A stretch of 64,000 bases of DNA from Ascochyta rabiei (taxonomy: Eukaryota > Ascomycota > Dothideomycetes > Pleosporales > Didymellaceae), in contig NC_082409.1 in assembly GCF_004011695.2 (NCBI RefSeq), positions 496,001 to 560,000 on the forward strand, written 5' to 3'. Shown here piece after piece: positions 54,901 to 64,000 of the stretch. Position 1 is the first letter of the stretch. Each line of letters opens with the position of its first letter. The notes beneath the pieces were generated by a model, which was not told the DNA's origin, made no database searches, and was given only the letters and a program-made list of their open reading frames with translations. Position numbers and translations under genes: made by a program.

Positions 54901-57289
54901 CAAGCTGGTCTTTACATTGTGATGCATTCATAGACATCAATTACGATGTAGCCCAAAGTGGTGTGAGGGTAAATCATACGGGACAGGAACACGTCAAAAG
55001 CATCCTAGAACGCCGTGCGAGCAAAGACATCCAGACTTTATTAAGAGGTGTCATGTACAGTGAGCAAGTAAGATTTTACTAGATGTGTTATATCTAACCC
55101 AGGCAGCGGACAATGCTAGGAGAATATCTCGGTGACTACGACATCTGCAGTCTCGTACAGAGTGAGCGTCCTAAACATGTATGGTTCATTAACCAAGAAG
55201 CCTTCGTTAATGACAGAGTGAGTTGAAGATATTTTGTACGGATCTTATTGGGCGTCTGTGCTCGAGATTCGTTCGATGTAAAACAACAGAAACTGGCCCT
55301 CGACCAATAGGACCTTGCACATGCTCTCACTCGAATAGTGTTTTGTAGATCTGCGTACCGTGTCGTTGCCATGTTAACAATCTCAGCAGAAGTCAATTAG
55401 CAATAATAATGATACAATCCTGTCGAGCTCGCAGGAACACCAACAAGCGCTGTCTTGTAGACATAGGTGGGAGGTGTGGCTGACAGCTCGGTGATTGATG
55501 TAGCAGAGGTTTTCCAATGTCCTGTGTACATGGACAGCAGTTGTGTTCGAGGTCTTTGTTTATTCGATTGAGTAGCCAAAAGTGGAGCAAAGGAGCGACA
55601 GATTCTAATTGTTTCCAGATGCATACGGGGATAGCATCTGCTTAAAGCGGGCAGGAACAGGCTTGGTGTATGTAAACCAACATACACATCGCCAGTTCAA
55701 AGGCAACTTAATTTTCTTAGGATCTAATAGCTGTGTTTTGCACGAAAAGCAGAAGCCACGTATTGTCGATTAAGAGGGACAGTGGAGAAACGATGCGTGT
55801 CCTGATCTGGCGGACTAGTGGCTTTTAAAGCTGCCAAGTGCATCACGGCGTAACCCTAGACGTATATTGTTGTGATGTAATAAGAGAATAGGTAAATCAA
55901 AAGCGTTTGCAAATGGTGTTATAACAAAACAGAAAGTAGGATCCGCAGGCCTGAAGAACGCACTGCATATCTTACTTGGAGATTCCAGGCTATTAGACGC
56001 ATCCAAGTGCCTGATTCACCCTGGAGCGACAAGGTATGGTGGCCAACGCCTTGCTGTGACAATGTTGAGATTAAGAGAGGAGTCACAGCAACATGTCAGA
56101 AGACTGCATCTACAAGCCGGTCGGCAGACGACCATCGAGCGCACGGAGTAAGACCTGTCTGATACTGACATGGAAGAGAAGCCACATTGATGTAATAATC
56201 AGAAATTGAGTGTTTTGTATACCACAAACAAATAGCTAGAGCAGTGCGTTGAGAGACTAACGACCGTCGCTCTCCCATGTCAAATTTGAAATTTAAGTCG
56301 TTTCTTCTTACGGAAGAATGTACGTCAGCCGGTTTTTTTTTGATTAAGAAGTAATGCGCAGATGGAAATTTAGAAAAACATAGTGGCGTAGAGAAGAAAG
56401 AATAGGGTTGAAAGTGAGCCTGGCTTTCGCGTTGCAGAGAAAGCTGACTACAATGCTTCAGCGGCAGCTTCTTGAGTAATACTGCTGGAGGCCTTACGCG
56501 CAGTTGTTAGTGCTCGGCAGCTTTTGAAAGATAGCTAAAGTCTCACAGTGCCTTTCTGGGTTGTAGGTGGTCTGCAGACTGTCACTGGATATCTCCTCCT
56601 GTTTAATCGAGCACTGTCGGCTTGTATCCGGCTTTCCCTGCAACACGAAAGCCTAGAGGCAGTGCAACTGAGTGAGACATGGTTGATGTAGAATACAGAT
56701 AAGGCTGCGCACAAACAGCAGTGCACAGTTAGGGCAGGTGGTGATTGCTTTGTAGTTCGTGCTTCGTAGTATACTGCGTGGAGAGCCGCATCATCCGTGC
56801 TGCATAGGTCAGTGGCTTGCTACAAAGCTACGCTACATTTGCGTCGTACCTAACATACTTAGCAGTACATGGTGGCGTGTTGTCTATAAGACTGGAAGAT
56901 CACTTAAGTAAGGAGCAATGGCGTTGGAGTGCACATGACGATCAGACCGGGCTCCCAAGAGTTGAAGGCATGATAAAAATCATTTGTGCTCCAGCACGAG
57001 CTTCTTGCGCGGACAGCTTTCAAAAGCTGGCAAATAGGCCATCACAACGCCGCACAATGTACCTACAAGCAATGCATCAGCTCTGGGCATCTATCGTGCA
57101 ATTTTCCTGGTGCTAGTCCTTTCTGCAGCGTGGAGCAATGTGCATCAGTGTCGCATGTGGGGCCTAGCCCGTTGCGGCAAGGCGCAGATTCGGCTACCGC
57201 CCTTGGCACACAAATCATTCTGGAGAGACGCTTCATCCACGAACCGACCGACTTCACTAACCACAGCACAACCCTCCGGATTCGTAGCC
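51973..57289. other. Gene desert, 5.3 kb
   Basis: No frame here shows a recognisable domain or a convincing exon chain on either strand. Composition becomes more AT-rich from about 54.7 to 56.8 kb. There is a short 9-bp repeat at 54265-54292. I find no transposon ends, terminal repeats, tRNA or rRNA. It may include a long regulatory region for the 48.8-52.0-kb regulator and unrecognisable relics. Confidence 0.55.
54265..54292. repeat. 9-bp tandem repeat
   Basis: Three to four copies of GGATCGAGG-type units, one with a T to C change. Confidence 0.75.
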
Positions 57290-58274
57290 ATGTCGACATT
57301 CGAACCGGTCATCGTACGTACGCCCTTGCTACACGAGCACGATTCTCTACGACATGGCACGCGCTGCCGCCGCGGCGCTGCCTCGTCGCGAATCCCGAGC
57401 GAGCCCGCACAATGCCAAAACAACACCAGCTAACACTCTGCCCAGGTCATCGACGGCAAGGGGCACCTTCTCGGTCGCCTGGCCTCTACGGTCGCCAAGC
57501 AGCTGCTCAACGGCCAGAAGATCGTCGTTGTGCGATGCGAGGCCTTGAACATCTCCGGCGAGTTCTTCCGCGCGAAGCGTACGTCTCTCCCGATCCATCG
57601 AACCGACTCGAACAAGAGCAGAGCACATGGCGAGGTGTGATGGAATACACGGCATTGCTATGCATTGCTTCATACACGTGGTCGTCTCGACGCCATGTGC
57701 CTCTGCTCTTTCAAAGAGCGCTTTGAGGACATTTCCTGCAAATCAAAGCAGAGACTGACATTAGTTCAGTAAAGTACCAGGCTTTCATGCGCAAGCAGAC
57801 CAGGTTCAACCCCACTCGTGGTGGTCCCTTCCACTTCCGCGCTCCCTCCAAGATGTTCTGGCGCACCGTTCGTGGCATGATCCCTCACAAGACTGCCCGC
57901 GGTAACGCCGCCATGGAGCGTCTCAAGACCTTCGAGGGTATCCCTCCCCCTTACGACAAGAAGAAGCGCGTCGTCGTTCCCCAGGCCCTCCGTGTCCTGA
58001 GGTTGAAGCCCGGCCGCAAGTACTGCACCGTCGGTCGTCTCGGCCACGAGTTCGGCTGGAAGTACCAGGACGTCGTCTCTCGGTATGTACCCCCAACGCT
58101 CAGTCTGACGGATTGGATGCTAACAAGTAACACAGCCTTGAGGAGCGCAGGAAAGTCAAGGGTGCCGCATACTACGAGCGCAAGAAGGCCGCTCGCAGGC
58201 AGTTGGCTGAGGCCCAGAAGACCGCCAACGTTGACGGCAAGACCAAGGAGCAGCTCACCTCCCTCGGCTACTAG
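57290..58274 (+). CDS. RPL16: 60S ribosomal protein L16 (uL13)
   Basis: Cytosolic large-subunit ribosomal protein (human RPL13A). The model is join(57290-57313, 57446-57578, 57770-58082, 58136-58274), 609 nt, 202 residues, matching the family length. Exon 1 is only 24 nt (MSTFEPVI). Exon 2 gives [32 protein letters not shown]...[10 protein letters not shown]. Exon 3 ([45 protein letters not shown]...[28 protein letters not shown]) aligns closely with yeast L16. Exon 4 ends SLGY. Introns are 132, 191 and 53 nt; the first has a GCTAAC branch. Codon bias is high in exon 3, as for other ribosomal genes. Confidence 0.96.
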
Positions 58275-59066
58275 ACGTCGACAATTGATGATACATGTCG
58301 GTGTCGGTGATGTGGTACGGCGCGGAATGCATTGGGCTCATGGGAAATTTTCAACCTTTTTACTTCGACCGATCGAAAAGGTGTCCAGGCTAAAAGAGCA
58401 TACCGATACCAGGATGCTCACGTGTTTATGGGTCTCTTCAACGTCGGTCAGCGCTGTCCTCAGGTACTTCTTTTCCGGTTAGAAGAAATACGAATTGAAA
58501 AACCCAGGGCTCATCAAAGCATGGTGATGGAGTTCTGCTGCAAATATATCCCAATTTCCTGTTCATCCGCTATTCCCCGGCGTCACACCTCTGCATTCTA
58601 CCTTGATCCCTGAGCATATCAAAGAAAAATTCCGATTTACCCTCTGAAAATCACTTGGAGAAAATGCTATATGATGCGGGCTGAAGCCACCGGAGAGATG
58701 GGTGGGTAATGCCGCTGACCTTGAGCCGAACAGCCAATGGTGGAGAACCTCGGCTCTGACGCACGCATCCCACTACCATACCTACCCCGGATCTTGGAAG
58801 CTGTCCCAAGCTCTGATAATTAAGAAACAAACCGGGACAGCTGCGATTCTTGAGAGCTGTGAAATCTATACGAAGCTTTAAGATTGGCCTTGTAACCTCT
58901 GCTGCATGTCTTGCCAGGTCTTTGTCCATCTTCAACACGATTACTCCGCACCTGGGCATTGCTAGCTTCAAAATATATAACCGGTACTACAAAGCAGCTC
59001 ACGCGTCTCCCTTCCCTGGAATCCCCTCCCATACCTCTGCAAGAAACGATACAAACGCGTTCCGTC
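58275..59066. other. Intergenic region with acyl-CoA synthetase promoter
   Basis: About 790 bp. A TATATAA at 58974-58980 lies ~90 bp before the ATG at 59067. The reading frame of the next gene is open upstream to 58911, but that part reads as non-conserved leader. Confidence 0.5.
58974..58980 (+). promoter_or_regulatory. TATA box
   Basis: TATATAA lies about 90 bp upstream of the start codon of the acyl-CoA synthetase gene. Inferred from sequence and spacing. Confidence 0.45.
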
Positions 59067-60890
59067 ATGGGTCCGACAGATCGTCTCAAGCAACTGGCAT
59101 CGCAGTTCATTTCAGCGAGTCCTGTACCCGGTCCACCACCAATCCATCCTGGTGACAGTCATGAGTACCACCATCGCCACAATTTCCACACCCTGAGTCC
59201 AACATCCTTTCTTTGGAGAGCTGCGCAGATTGAACCCCACGCAACAGCCATCTACCACAAGACAGCCAATGGCAAGATTCTAAGGAGATCATACGAAGAG
59301 ACTGCGGACCGCGCACGAGGTCTGGCGTACTATTTGCGAAAGCATGGCTACAAAAGAGTTGGGATCCTAGCGACTAACACTCCTGCATTTTTGGAAGCCA
59401 TATTCGGTATCGCAGCTGCTGGATCCATCAACGTTGCGATCAACTACCGTCTGAAGCCTGATGATATCAGCTATATCTTTCAACACGCGGATGTAGATCT
59501 AATCATCGCCGACTTCGAATTCGTCAAGATGTTGGATGATTACAAGAAGGAAAGACCAAATATACCGATCCTGGTGGATACAGATACGGACGCGACAGAA
59601 GGCGAGTTGTCGGGACCATTTGACGACGCAGTTTTGGAAGGACTGAAGTACGATATTGAGACCGGAAACAAGGGCTGGCCAGATCTCGCAGCACAAGCGT
59701 CAGATGAGGAAGAGGTTTTCGCTCTAGCTTATACATCAGGCACCACGGCACGACCAAAGGGAGTCGAGTACACACACCGAGGTGTCTATCTTGCAGCAAT
59801 GGGCAACGTGATCGAGTCCGGACTGAACTACCACAGGGGACGCGCAAAATATCTTTGGACTCTCCCAATGTTCCACGCAACAGGCTGGACCTTCCCCTGG
59901 AGCGTGACCGCAGTACGAGGGACACATTACTGTCTGCGCAAGATAGACTACCCTGAAATCTGGCGCTTACTCAAGGACGAGGGCGTCACACACTTCAATG
60001 CCGCGCCCACTGTGAACACCCTGCTCTGTGCGGCCAAAGAGGCTGAAAAGCTACCTCAAGAAGTCAGAGTCACCGTTGCTGCAAGTCCGCCATCAGCATG
60101 GCTCTTCGAACAGATGACAAATCTGAACCTGCACCCAGTCCACGTCTACGGTCTGACGGAAACCTATGGTCCAATCACCAAGGGCTACCACATGCCAGAG
60201 TGGGAGAATATTCCCGAGAAAGAGAAGTATGCAAAGATGGCACGACAAGGTCACGGTTTCGTGACGGGTCTGCCCGCTCGAGTCATCAAGACGGAACAAG
60301 ACGAAGGCGTGCTCATCAATGTTGAAAAGAACGGTCAAGAGATTGGTGAGATCGTGTTCGAAGGCAATATCTGTGCGAAAGGCTACTACAAAGATGCTGA
60401 AGCAACAAGGAAACTGTGGGCCGGCGGCGTGTCCCATACCGGTGACTTAGCAGTCTGGTACCCAGACGGTGCAATTCAGATCCTTGATCGTGCAAAAGAC
60501 ATCATCATTTCGGGTATGCCTTTCTCCTTTTTTCACCCCCCCCCCACAACACAACTTCTCTGACCAAATGCAGGTGGCGAAAACATATCCTCCGTAGCTC
60601 TTGAAGGCATGCTCGCGACACACCCCTCCGTTCTCGAAGTCGGCGTCTGCGCCGTTGCAGATTCGCACTGGGGCGAGCGGCCCAAAGCCTTCGTCACAAC
60701 AAAAGATGGCACAAATAGCGACACTCTGGGCGAAGAGATGATTCAGTGGGCAAAGGAGCAGAGTAATATCAGTAGGTTCATGGTGCCGAGGGAGGTTGTG
60801 GTTGTGAGTGAGCTGCCGAAGACGAGTACAGGGAAGATCAAGAAGAATATACTCAGGGAGTGGGCGAAGGGAAACATGGATGCCAAATAG
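59067..60890 (+). CDS. AMP-dependent acyl-CoA synthetase (ANL superfamily)
   Basis: Activates a carboxylic acid with ATP and transfers it to CoA. The model is join(59067-60513, 60574-60890), 1764 nt, 587 residues, with one 60-nt intron containing a C8 run. ANL motifs in order: AYTSGTTARPKGVEYTHRG (phosphate loop), [55 protein letters not shown] (hinge region) and the catalytic-Lys motif LPKTSTGKIKKNILREWA. There is no PTS1 at the C-terminus (ends MDAK) and no signal peptide, so a cytosolic enzyme is likely. It resembles short/medium-chain acyl-activating enzymes; the substrate is not predictable. I chose the ATG at 59067 (MGPTDRLKQLASQF) because the upstream frame is unlike the family. Confidence 0.93.
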
Positions 60891-61513
60891 AGAGGGCAGG
60901 ACATGTGTTGCATGTGGGTACTGATTGAGCGATCTCGCTATCTCTTGTGCCCAAGAATTAGCCGGCAGTAACGCCGTGCGCCAACAAAGACTATCGATAC
61001 CGTCTAGAAATACTGCATGCTTTCAAAGACAATACTTGAGGCCTAGCTACAAAATGCTAAAGAGATTATATAGAAATAATTACAGTCGCGTCCGCAATTG
61101 AGGTTGAGACCTAAGTATTGACGCTTGGCTGTGAAGTTGGCGCATAGCCCTAGGTATTGCCAATTATTTCTTGGGCAACGGTAGGAGAGGCTGTTACATC
61201 GCTTATGGTAATACCACTGTAGATATCGCAGTGTCGTATGGCAGAACGTCGCTTGTACGTAAACCTTATCATTCCGCCGCTACTCGGTCCACCTACATCA
61301 TCCATGCCGGTTACTGTAGCAAAAAAGTCGGCAAACAATCCTTCAGAAATAGCGCCAAGCACGTAATTGCGTTCCACATTGAGCACATGTCAAGGTTTCA
61401 AATTCGTGTCGAAAGAGTGGCAGATGCCATATTGTTATGAGGCGCGTAGATAAGCATATACTTGAATCATGCTGCGACAATTTCTACCATACCGTTAAAA
61501 CCGAACCTGATTG
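60891..61513. other. Intergenic region
   Basis: About 620 bp, AT-richer than the flanking genes. A short frame at 61171-61440 has no recognisable domain. I see nothing else. Confidence 0.45.
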
Positions 61514-61821
61514 ATGAGCGCTCAAGATATGGATTGTGTTCAGCACAAGAAACTCGCTGTTGGTAATGTTGATCAAGCAGCTCTCAAGACTACTGCCAAT
61601 ACAGCAACGTCGTCAGTAGATGAGAGTTTAGAAAATGGGTACATCGACCCGGAAGAAGCGAGAACCTTTATGAGTTGAGAGGCTATTCCAATCTGGAGCT
61701 TGAGACTGACCAACGAATAGGTTTGGAAATCAATTTCATTGTTCCTCGCCGTAGGATTCCTAGGCTACACATTCAAATACATCGACCACACAGCCTGGCC
61801 AGGCTACTTCACGATCATCAG
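61514..61821 (+). pseudogene. Possible relic of a membrane-protein N-terminal exon, two in-frame stops
   Basis: From the ATG at 61514 the frame reads MSAQDMDCVQHKKLAVGNVD...ENGYIDPEEARTFMS, TGA (61676), EAIPIWSLRLTNE, TAG (61718), VWKSISLFLAVGFLGYTFKYIDHTAWPGYF, and reaches a good donor GTAAGC at 61822. The text around both stops is protein-like, with a clear hydrophobic segment after them. The stops would be explained by single changes (TGG to TGA, CAG to TAG). The alternative is a 47-nt intron (61674-61720) with a weak GTTGAG donor, which removes both stops but shifts to a His/Arg-rich frame. I do not recognise the family. Confidence 0.35.
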
Positions 61822-62110
61822 GTAAGCTGAGAATGACAAAACCATGAGCGAAGCTAACGCATATGAGTCAATGGTACTTGCCGCATAAAATAGCCCTGCG
61901 AATGATGCGTCGGTATATGTCACTTTCACTCAACGGCCTACCGCAAACTGATCACTACACTAGTGAATTATATATGACAGGACTTTTCACCCTTCACTAT
62001 ACTGATGACTGCAATATCGATTCACCAAACGACCCCAGAGCAGCCCATCTCCACCTTCAACTAAACTTCAGAATACCAACTCACATACCAATCCTACTTC
62101 TTTCTTCAGT

Positions 62111-63334
62111 ATGGCACGAATTAAGAAGAACCAGAGTAGCAATACAGACACAGACACAGAAGCAGCATATGCATCTGATCGTGATACCGACGATGGACTA
62201 TTGCGCAAGCGGCGTCGCACGTCGACTATAAGCAGGACAAACAAAAAGGACAGAAGCAAAAAACCAAACAGCTCTACGCCTAGGTCGCTCCAACTCAACA
62301 AATCGGAACAAAAAGTCCACCGAAGGAGGAACGGGCGGTTCACGAAGCACGTTAAGAGTCGTATAGCCATGACCAGTAACGTATCAACTGGACCAGAGTC
62401 GGATGCCGATTCGCGTCTGGCACATGATATTCGCTCCAGTGACGTTGGAGGTGATCGCATAGGAGCAGAAACAGATCAACCTTCTTCAACCACGCAGATT
62501 AGAGCTGCGTTCGAAGCTCTGATGGCCGCACTGGATGGCAGGACTGGGCAGGAAGAGGCATACAGACCTTCTTCAACCGGAGACGACGGTGCTCTGAATC
62601 AACTCCTGCACCAGACGTCAGGTTCTTTCACATCCAAGGCTGCTATTGATGAACCTTACACCAAAACTCGTGGGAACTCATATCTCGGGAAGGTGGACAA
62701 CCCCTCTGATTCGACAACATCCCGGCAAAGCCTCAACACAAGCCACTCCATCGCTCGAACCTCCACCGAAACGCCACCACCAGGCGATATACACCAATCC
62801 AACCCTCGTCACAACCAAAACACCCGCGTCGCAGCCATCGTCCAGTGGGCACAGCGCACGCGCACCTACAACCCCACAGCGACTCTCGTGAATCCCTTCA
62901 ACCTGCAACCACCCACCCAAACCCACCCCCTCTCGCTAGCCCACCACGAATCCATAAGCCCCAGCGTCGGACTAGTCACACCGTCGTATTCACCTGTGCC
63001 GGCACTGGCCGCGTTATACGCGCGCCATCCCGCATACGCGCACTTGACGTCCGAATAACGGGTTCGGGTACAGCGTCTCGTCGAAGAAGAAGGGAGGAAG
63101 ACGGTGCTGGATAAGCGATTTGAAGCCGTAGAGGCGGAGTTTGGATGGAACCGCGCGGGGACGTGGGGCGACGAGGAGGCGAGACGGGAGAAGCGGGAGA
63201 TTCTGGAGTGTTTGGAGGAGGGGATAGAGGATCTCTTGAGAGGCGATTTTGACGGGCGGCAGGGTTCAGACCCTGTGTGGATCCTCGGCGCTGGTGGTGT
63301 TGTTGCGGATAGGACGAGAGGATGCGAAATATAA
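62111..63334 (+). pseudogene. Uncharacterised protein interrupted by one in-frame stop
   Basis: The ATG at 62111 starts a basic, Ser/Thr-rich 315-residue frame (MARIKKNQSSNTDTDTEAAYASDRDTDDGLLRKRRRTSTISRTNKK is its N-terminal character) that ends at TAA 63056-63058. The same frame continues at once for 91 codons: RVRVQRLVEEEGRKTVLDKRFEAVEAEFGW...REILECLEEGIEDLL, a charged helical segment. A CAA to TAA change (TSE-Q-RVRVQ) is the simplest explanation. It could also be a normal stop, readthrough, or a sequence error. The first part has nuclear-localisation-like basic clusters (RKRRR, RRRNGRFTKHVKSR). No family recognised. If the stop is genuine, the intact CDS is 62111-63058. Confidence 0.5.
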
Positions 63335-63478
63335 GTGTGCTTTGACTCGTGTCATGAACGATTATCTTAGTACAGCAGTTACGCAGGTTGAAGGTTACGC
63401 TGAAACAATGTGAATAAAGGGTATCTTATCATTTGAGAACCATGTGATGATGGCAAATCATGCTGCGCATACGCAATA

Positions 63479-64000
63479 TTACACATTAACAACCCAGGTC
63501 CTCCCGGCATCTTCCCTGCTCTCAGCTTCCTGCCTCATCTTCACCCAGTCCATAGTCTCAGTGCCAACTTTCGTCTTGTCGGAACTTGAGTCCGCGGAGG
63601 CGCGACCAGGCTCTTGTGGTAGCCTCTGGTCTGGCTTGAAGTCCTGCTTCGACTCAGGATCCACCGTCGGAGCGCTGGGTACGGGGTCATGTCTCTTCTC
63701 GTCTTCATCGCTACCCATCTCTTCGTTTAGACGCGCATTCCCTAAAACGTGTGTTTCTTCAAACTCCGGCTCCTCGTGTATACTCTGCGGCCTCTCCTTT
63801 TTCTCGGGCTTCGCAGGTCTTGCCGCGTTACTATCGTCCCAACTTCTTCTCGTAAGCGGCTCAGTGCTGCTTCGATTGAGTGTAACACTTCTCCGATGCT
63901 GTGATTCGAAGCTTTTCTTGACAGCATCGTAGTCTGTCTTCCTCTTGGTATTTGCATCTTTCTCAGTCTGTGCAATAGGGGTGGTGACTGATTTTGAGAG
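63479..64000 (-). CDS. C-terminal part of an unrecognised protein
   Basis: The - strand frame is open from the right edge to the stop at 63479 (about 173 residues). It is low-complexity and charged: KRKTDYDAVKKSFESQHRRSVTLN, RRSWDDSNAARPAKPEKKERPQ, EEPEFEETHVLGNARLNEEMGSDEDEKRHD, ending TMDWVKMRQEAESREDAGRTWVVNV. It is probably a disordered C-terminal tail. The ATG at 63718 is internal, because upstream codons continue the same protein-like composition to the window edge. No family recognised. Confidence 0.6.
   Translation of the reverse strand, partial: LSKSVTTPIAQTEKDANTKRKTDYDAVKKSFESQHRRSVTLNRSSTEPLTRRSWDDSNAARPAKPEKKERPQSIHEEPEFEETHVLGNARLNEEMGSDEDEKRHDPVPSAPTVDPESKQDFKPDQRLPQEPGRASADSSSDKTKVGTETMDWVKMRQEAESREDAGRTWVVNV

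Overview
The window is fungal nuclear DNA from a filamentous ascomycete (Pezizomycotina; Dothideomycetes is my best guess, but the class is not proven here). The reasons are genes interrupted by short introns (mostly 44-60 nt, GT...CTAAC-like branch...AG), Zn2Cys6 transcription factors, an NRPS-like reductase, and single-gene transcription units on both strands. There are no operons, tRNAs, rRNAs, CRISPR arrays or intact transposons that I can see. Exon junctions below were worked out by hand from splice signals and frame continuity; where I say a coding length is a multiple of three, I checked it.

Layout. 1-15 kb is mainly housekeeping: the 3' end of a mu-adaptin gene (AP-3 type), the splicing factor PRP24 (four RRMs plus a C-terminal LSm-binding motif, with probable extra 5' exons), mitochondrial ribosomal protein uL22m, a pyruvate decarboxylase with a microsatellite-encoded polyglycine insert, an intradiol ring-cleavage dioxygenase, and the SNW/SKIP splicing factor PRP45. 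This stretch is very rich in micro- and minisatellites. 15.8-23.3 kb holds three conserved but uncharacterised fungal genes and some doubtful small ORFs.

23.4-31.7 kb is an accessory block: an NRPS-like adenylation-thiolation-reductase enzyme, a divergently transcribed MFS transporter, and a Zn2Cys6 regulator. This is the set expected of a minimal secondary-metabolite or carboxylic-acid-reduction cluster with its own enzyme, transporter and regulator. 32.3-47.7 kb returns to core genes (ribosomal uL4, an ankyrin-repeat protein, TAF11, a large Msg5-like MAPK phosphatase, a secreted GH36 alpha-galactosidase, an FIT2/Scs3 lipid-droplet protein). A 144-bp higher-order minisatellite lies upstream of the phosphatase.

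48.8-52 kb encodes a Zn2Cys6 activator whose sixth zinc-ligand cysteine can only be made through a 4-nt microexon; it also carries a GC-AG intron. 52-57.3 kb is a gene desert. 57.3-61 kb holds ribosomal uL13 and an acyl-CoA synthetase. 61.5-63.4 kb holds a possible decayed membrane-protein fragment and an uncharacterised gene split by one in-frame stop. The 3' end of an unrecognised gene runs off the right edge. Nothing here is a clearly new system; the microexon-dependent zinc cluster and the compact reductase cluster are the two points most worth following.
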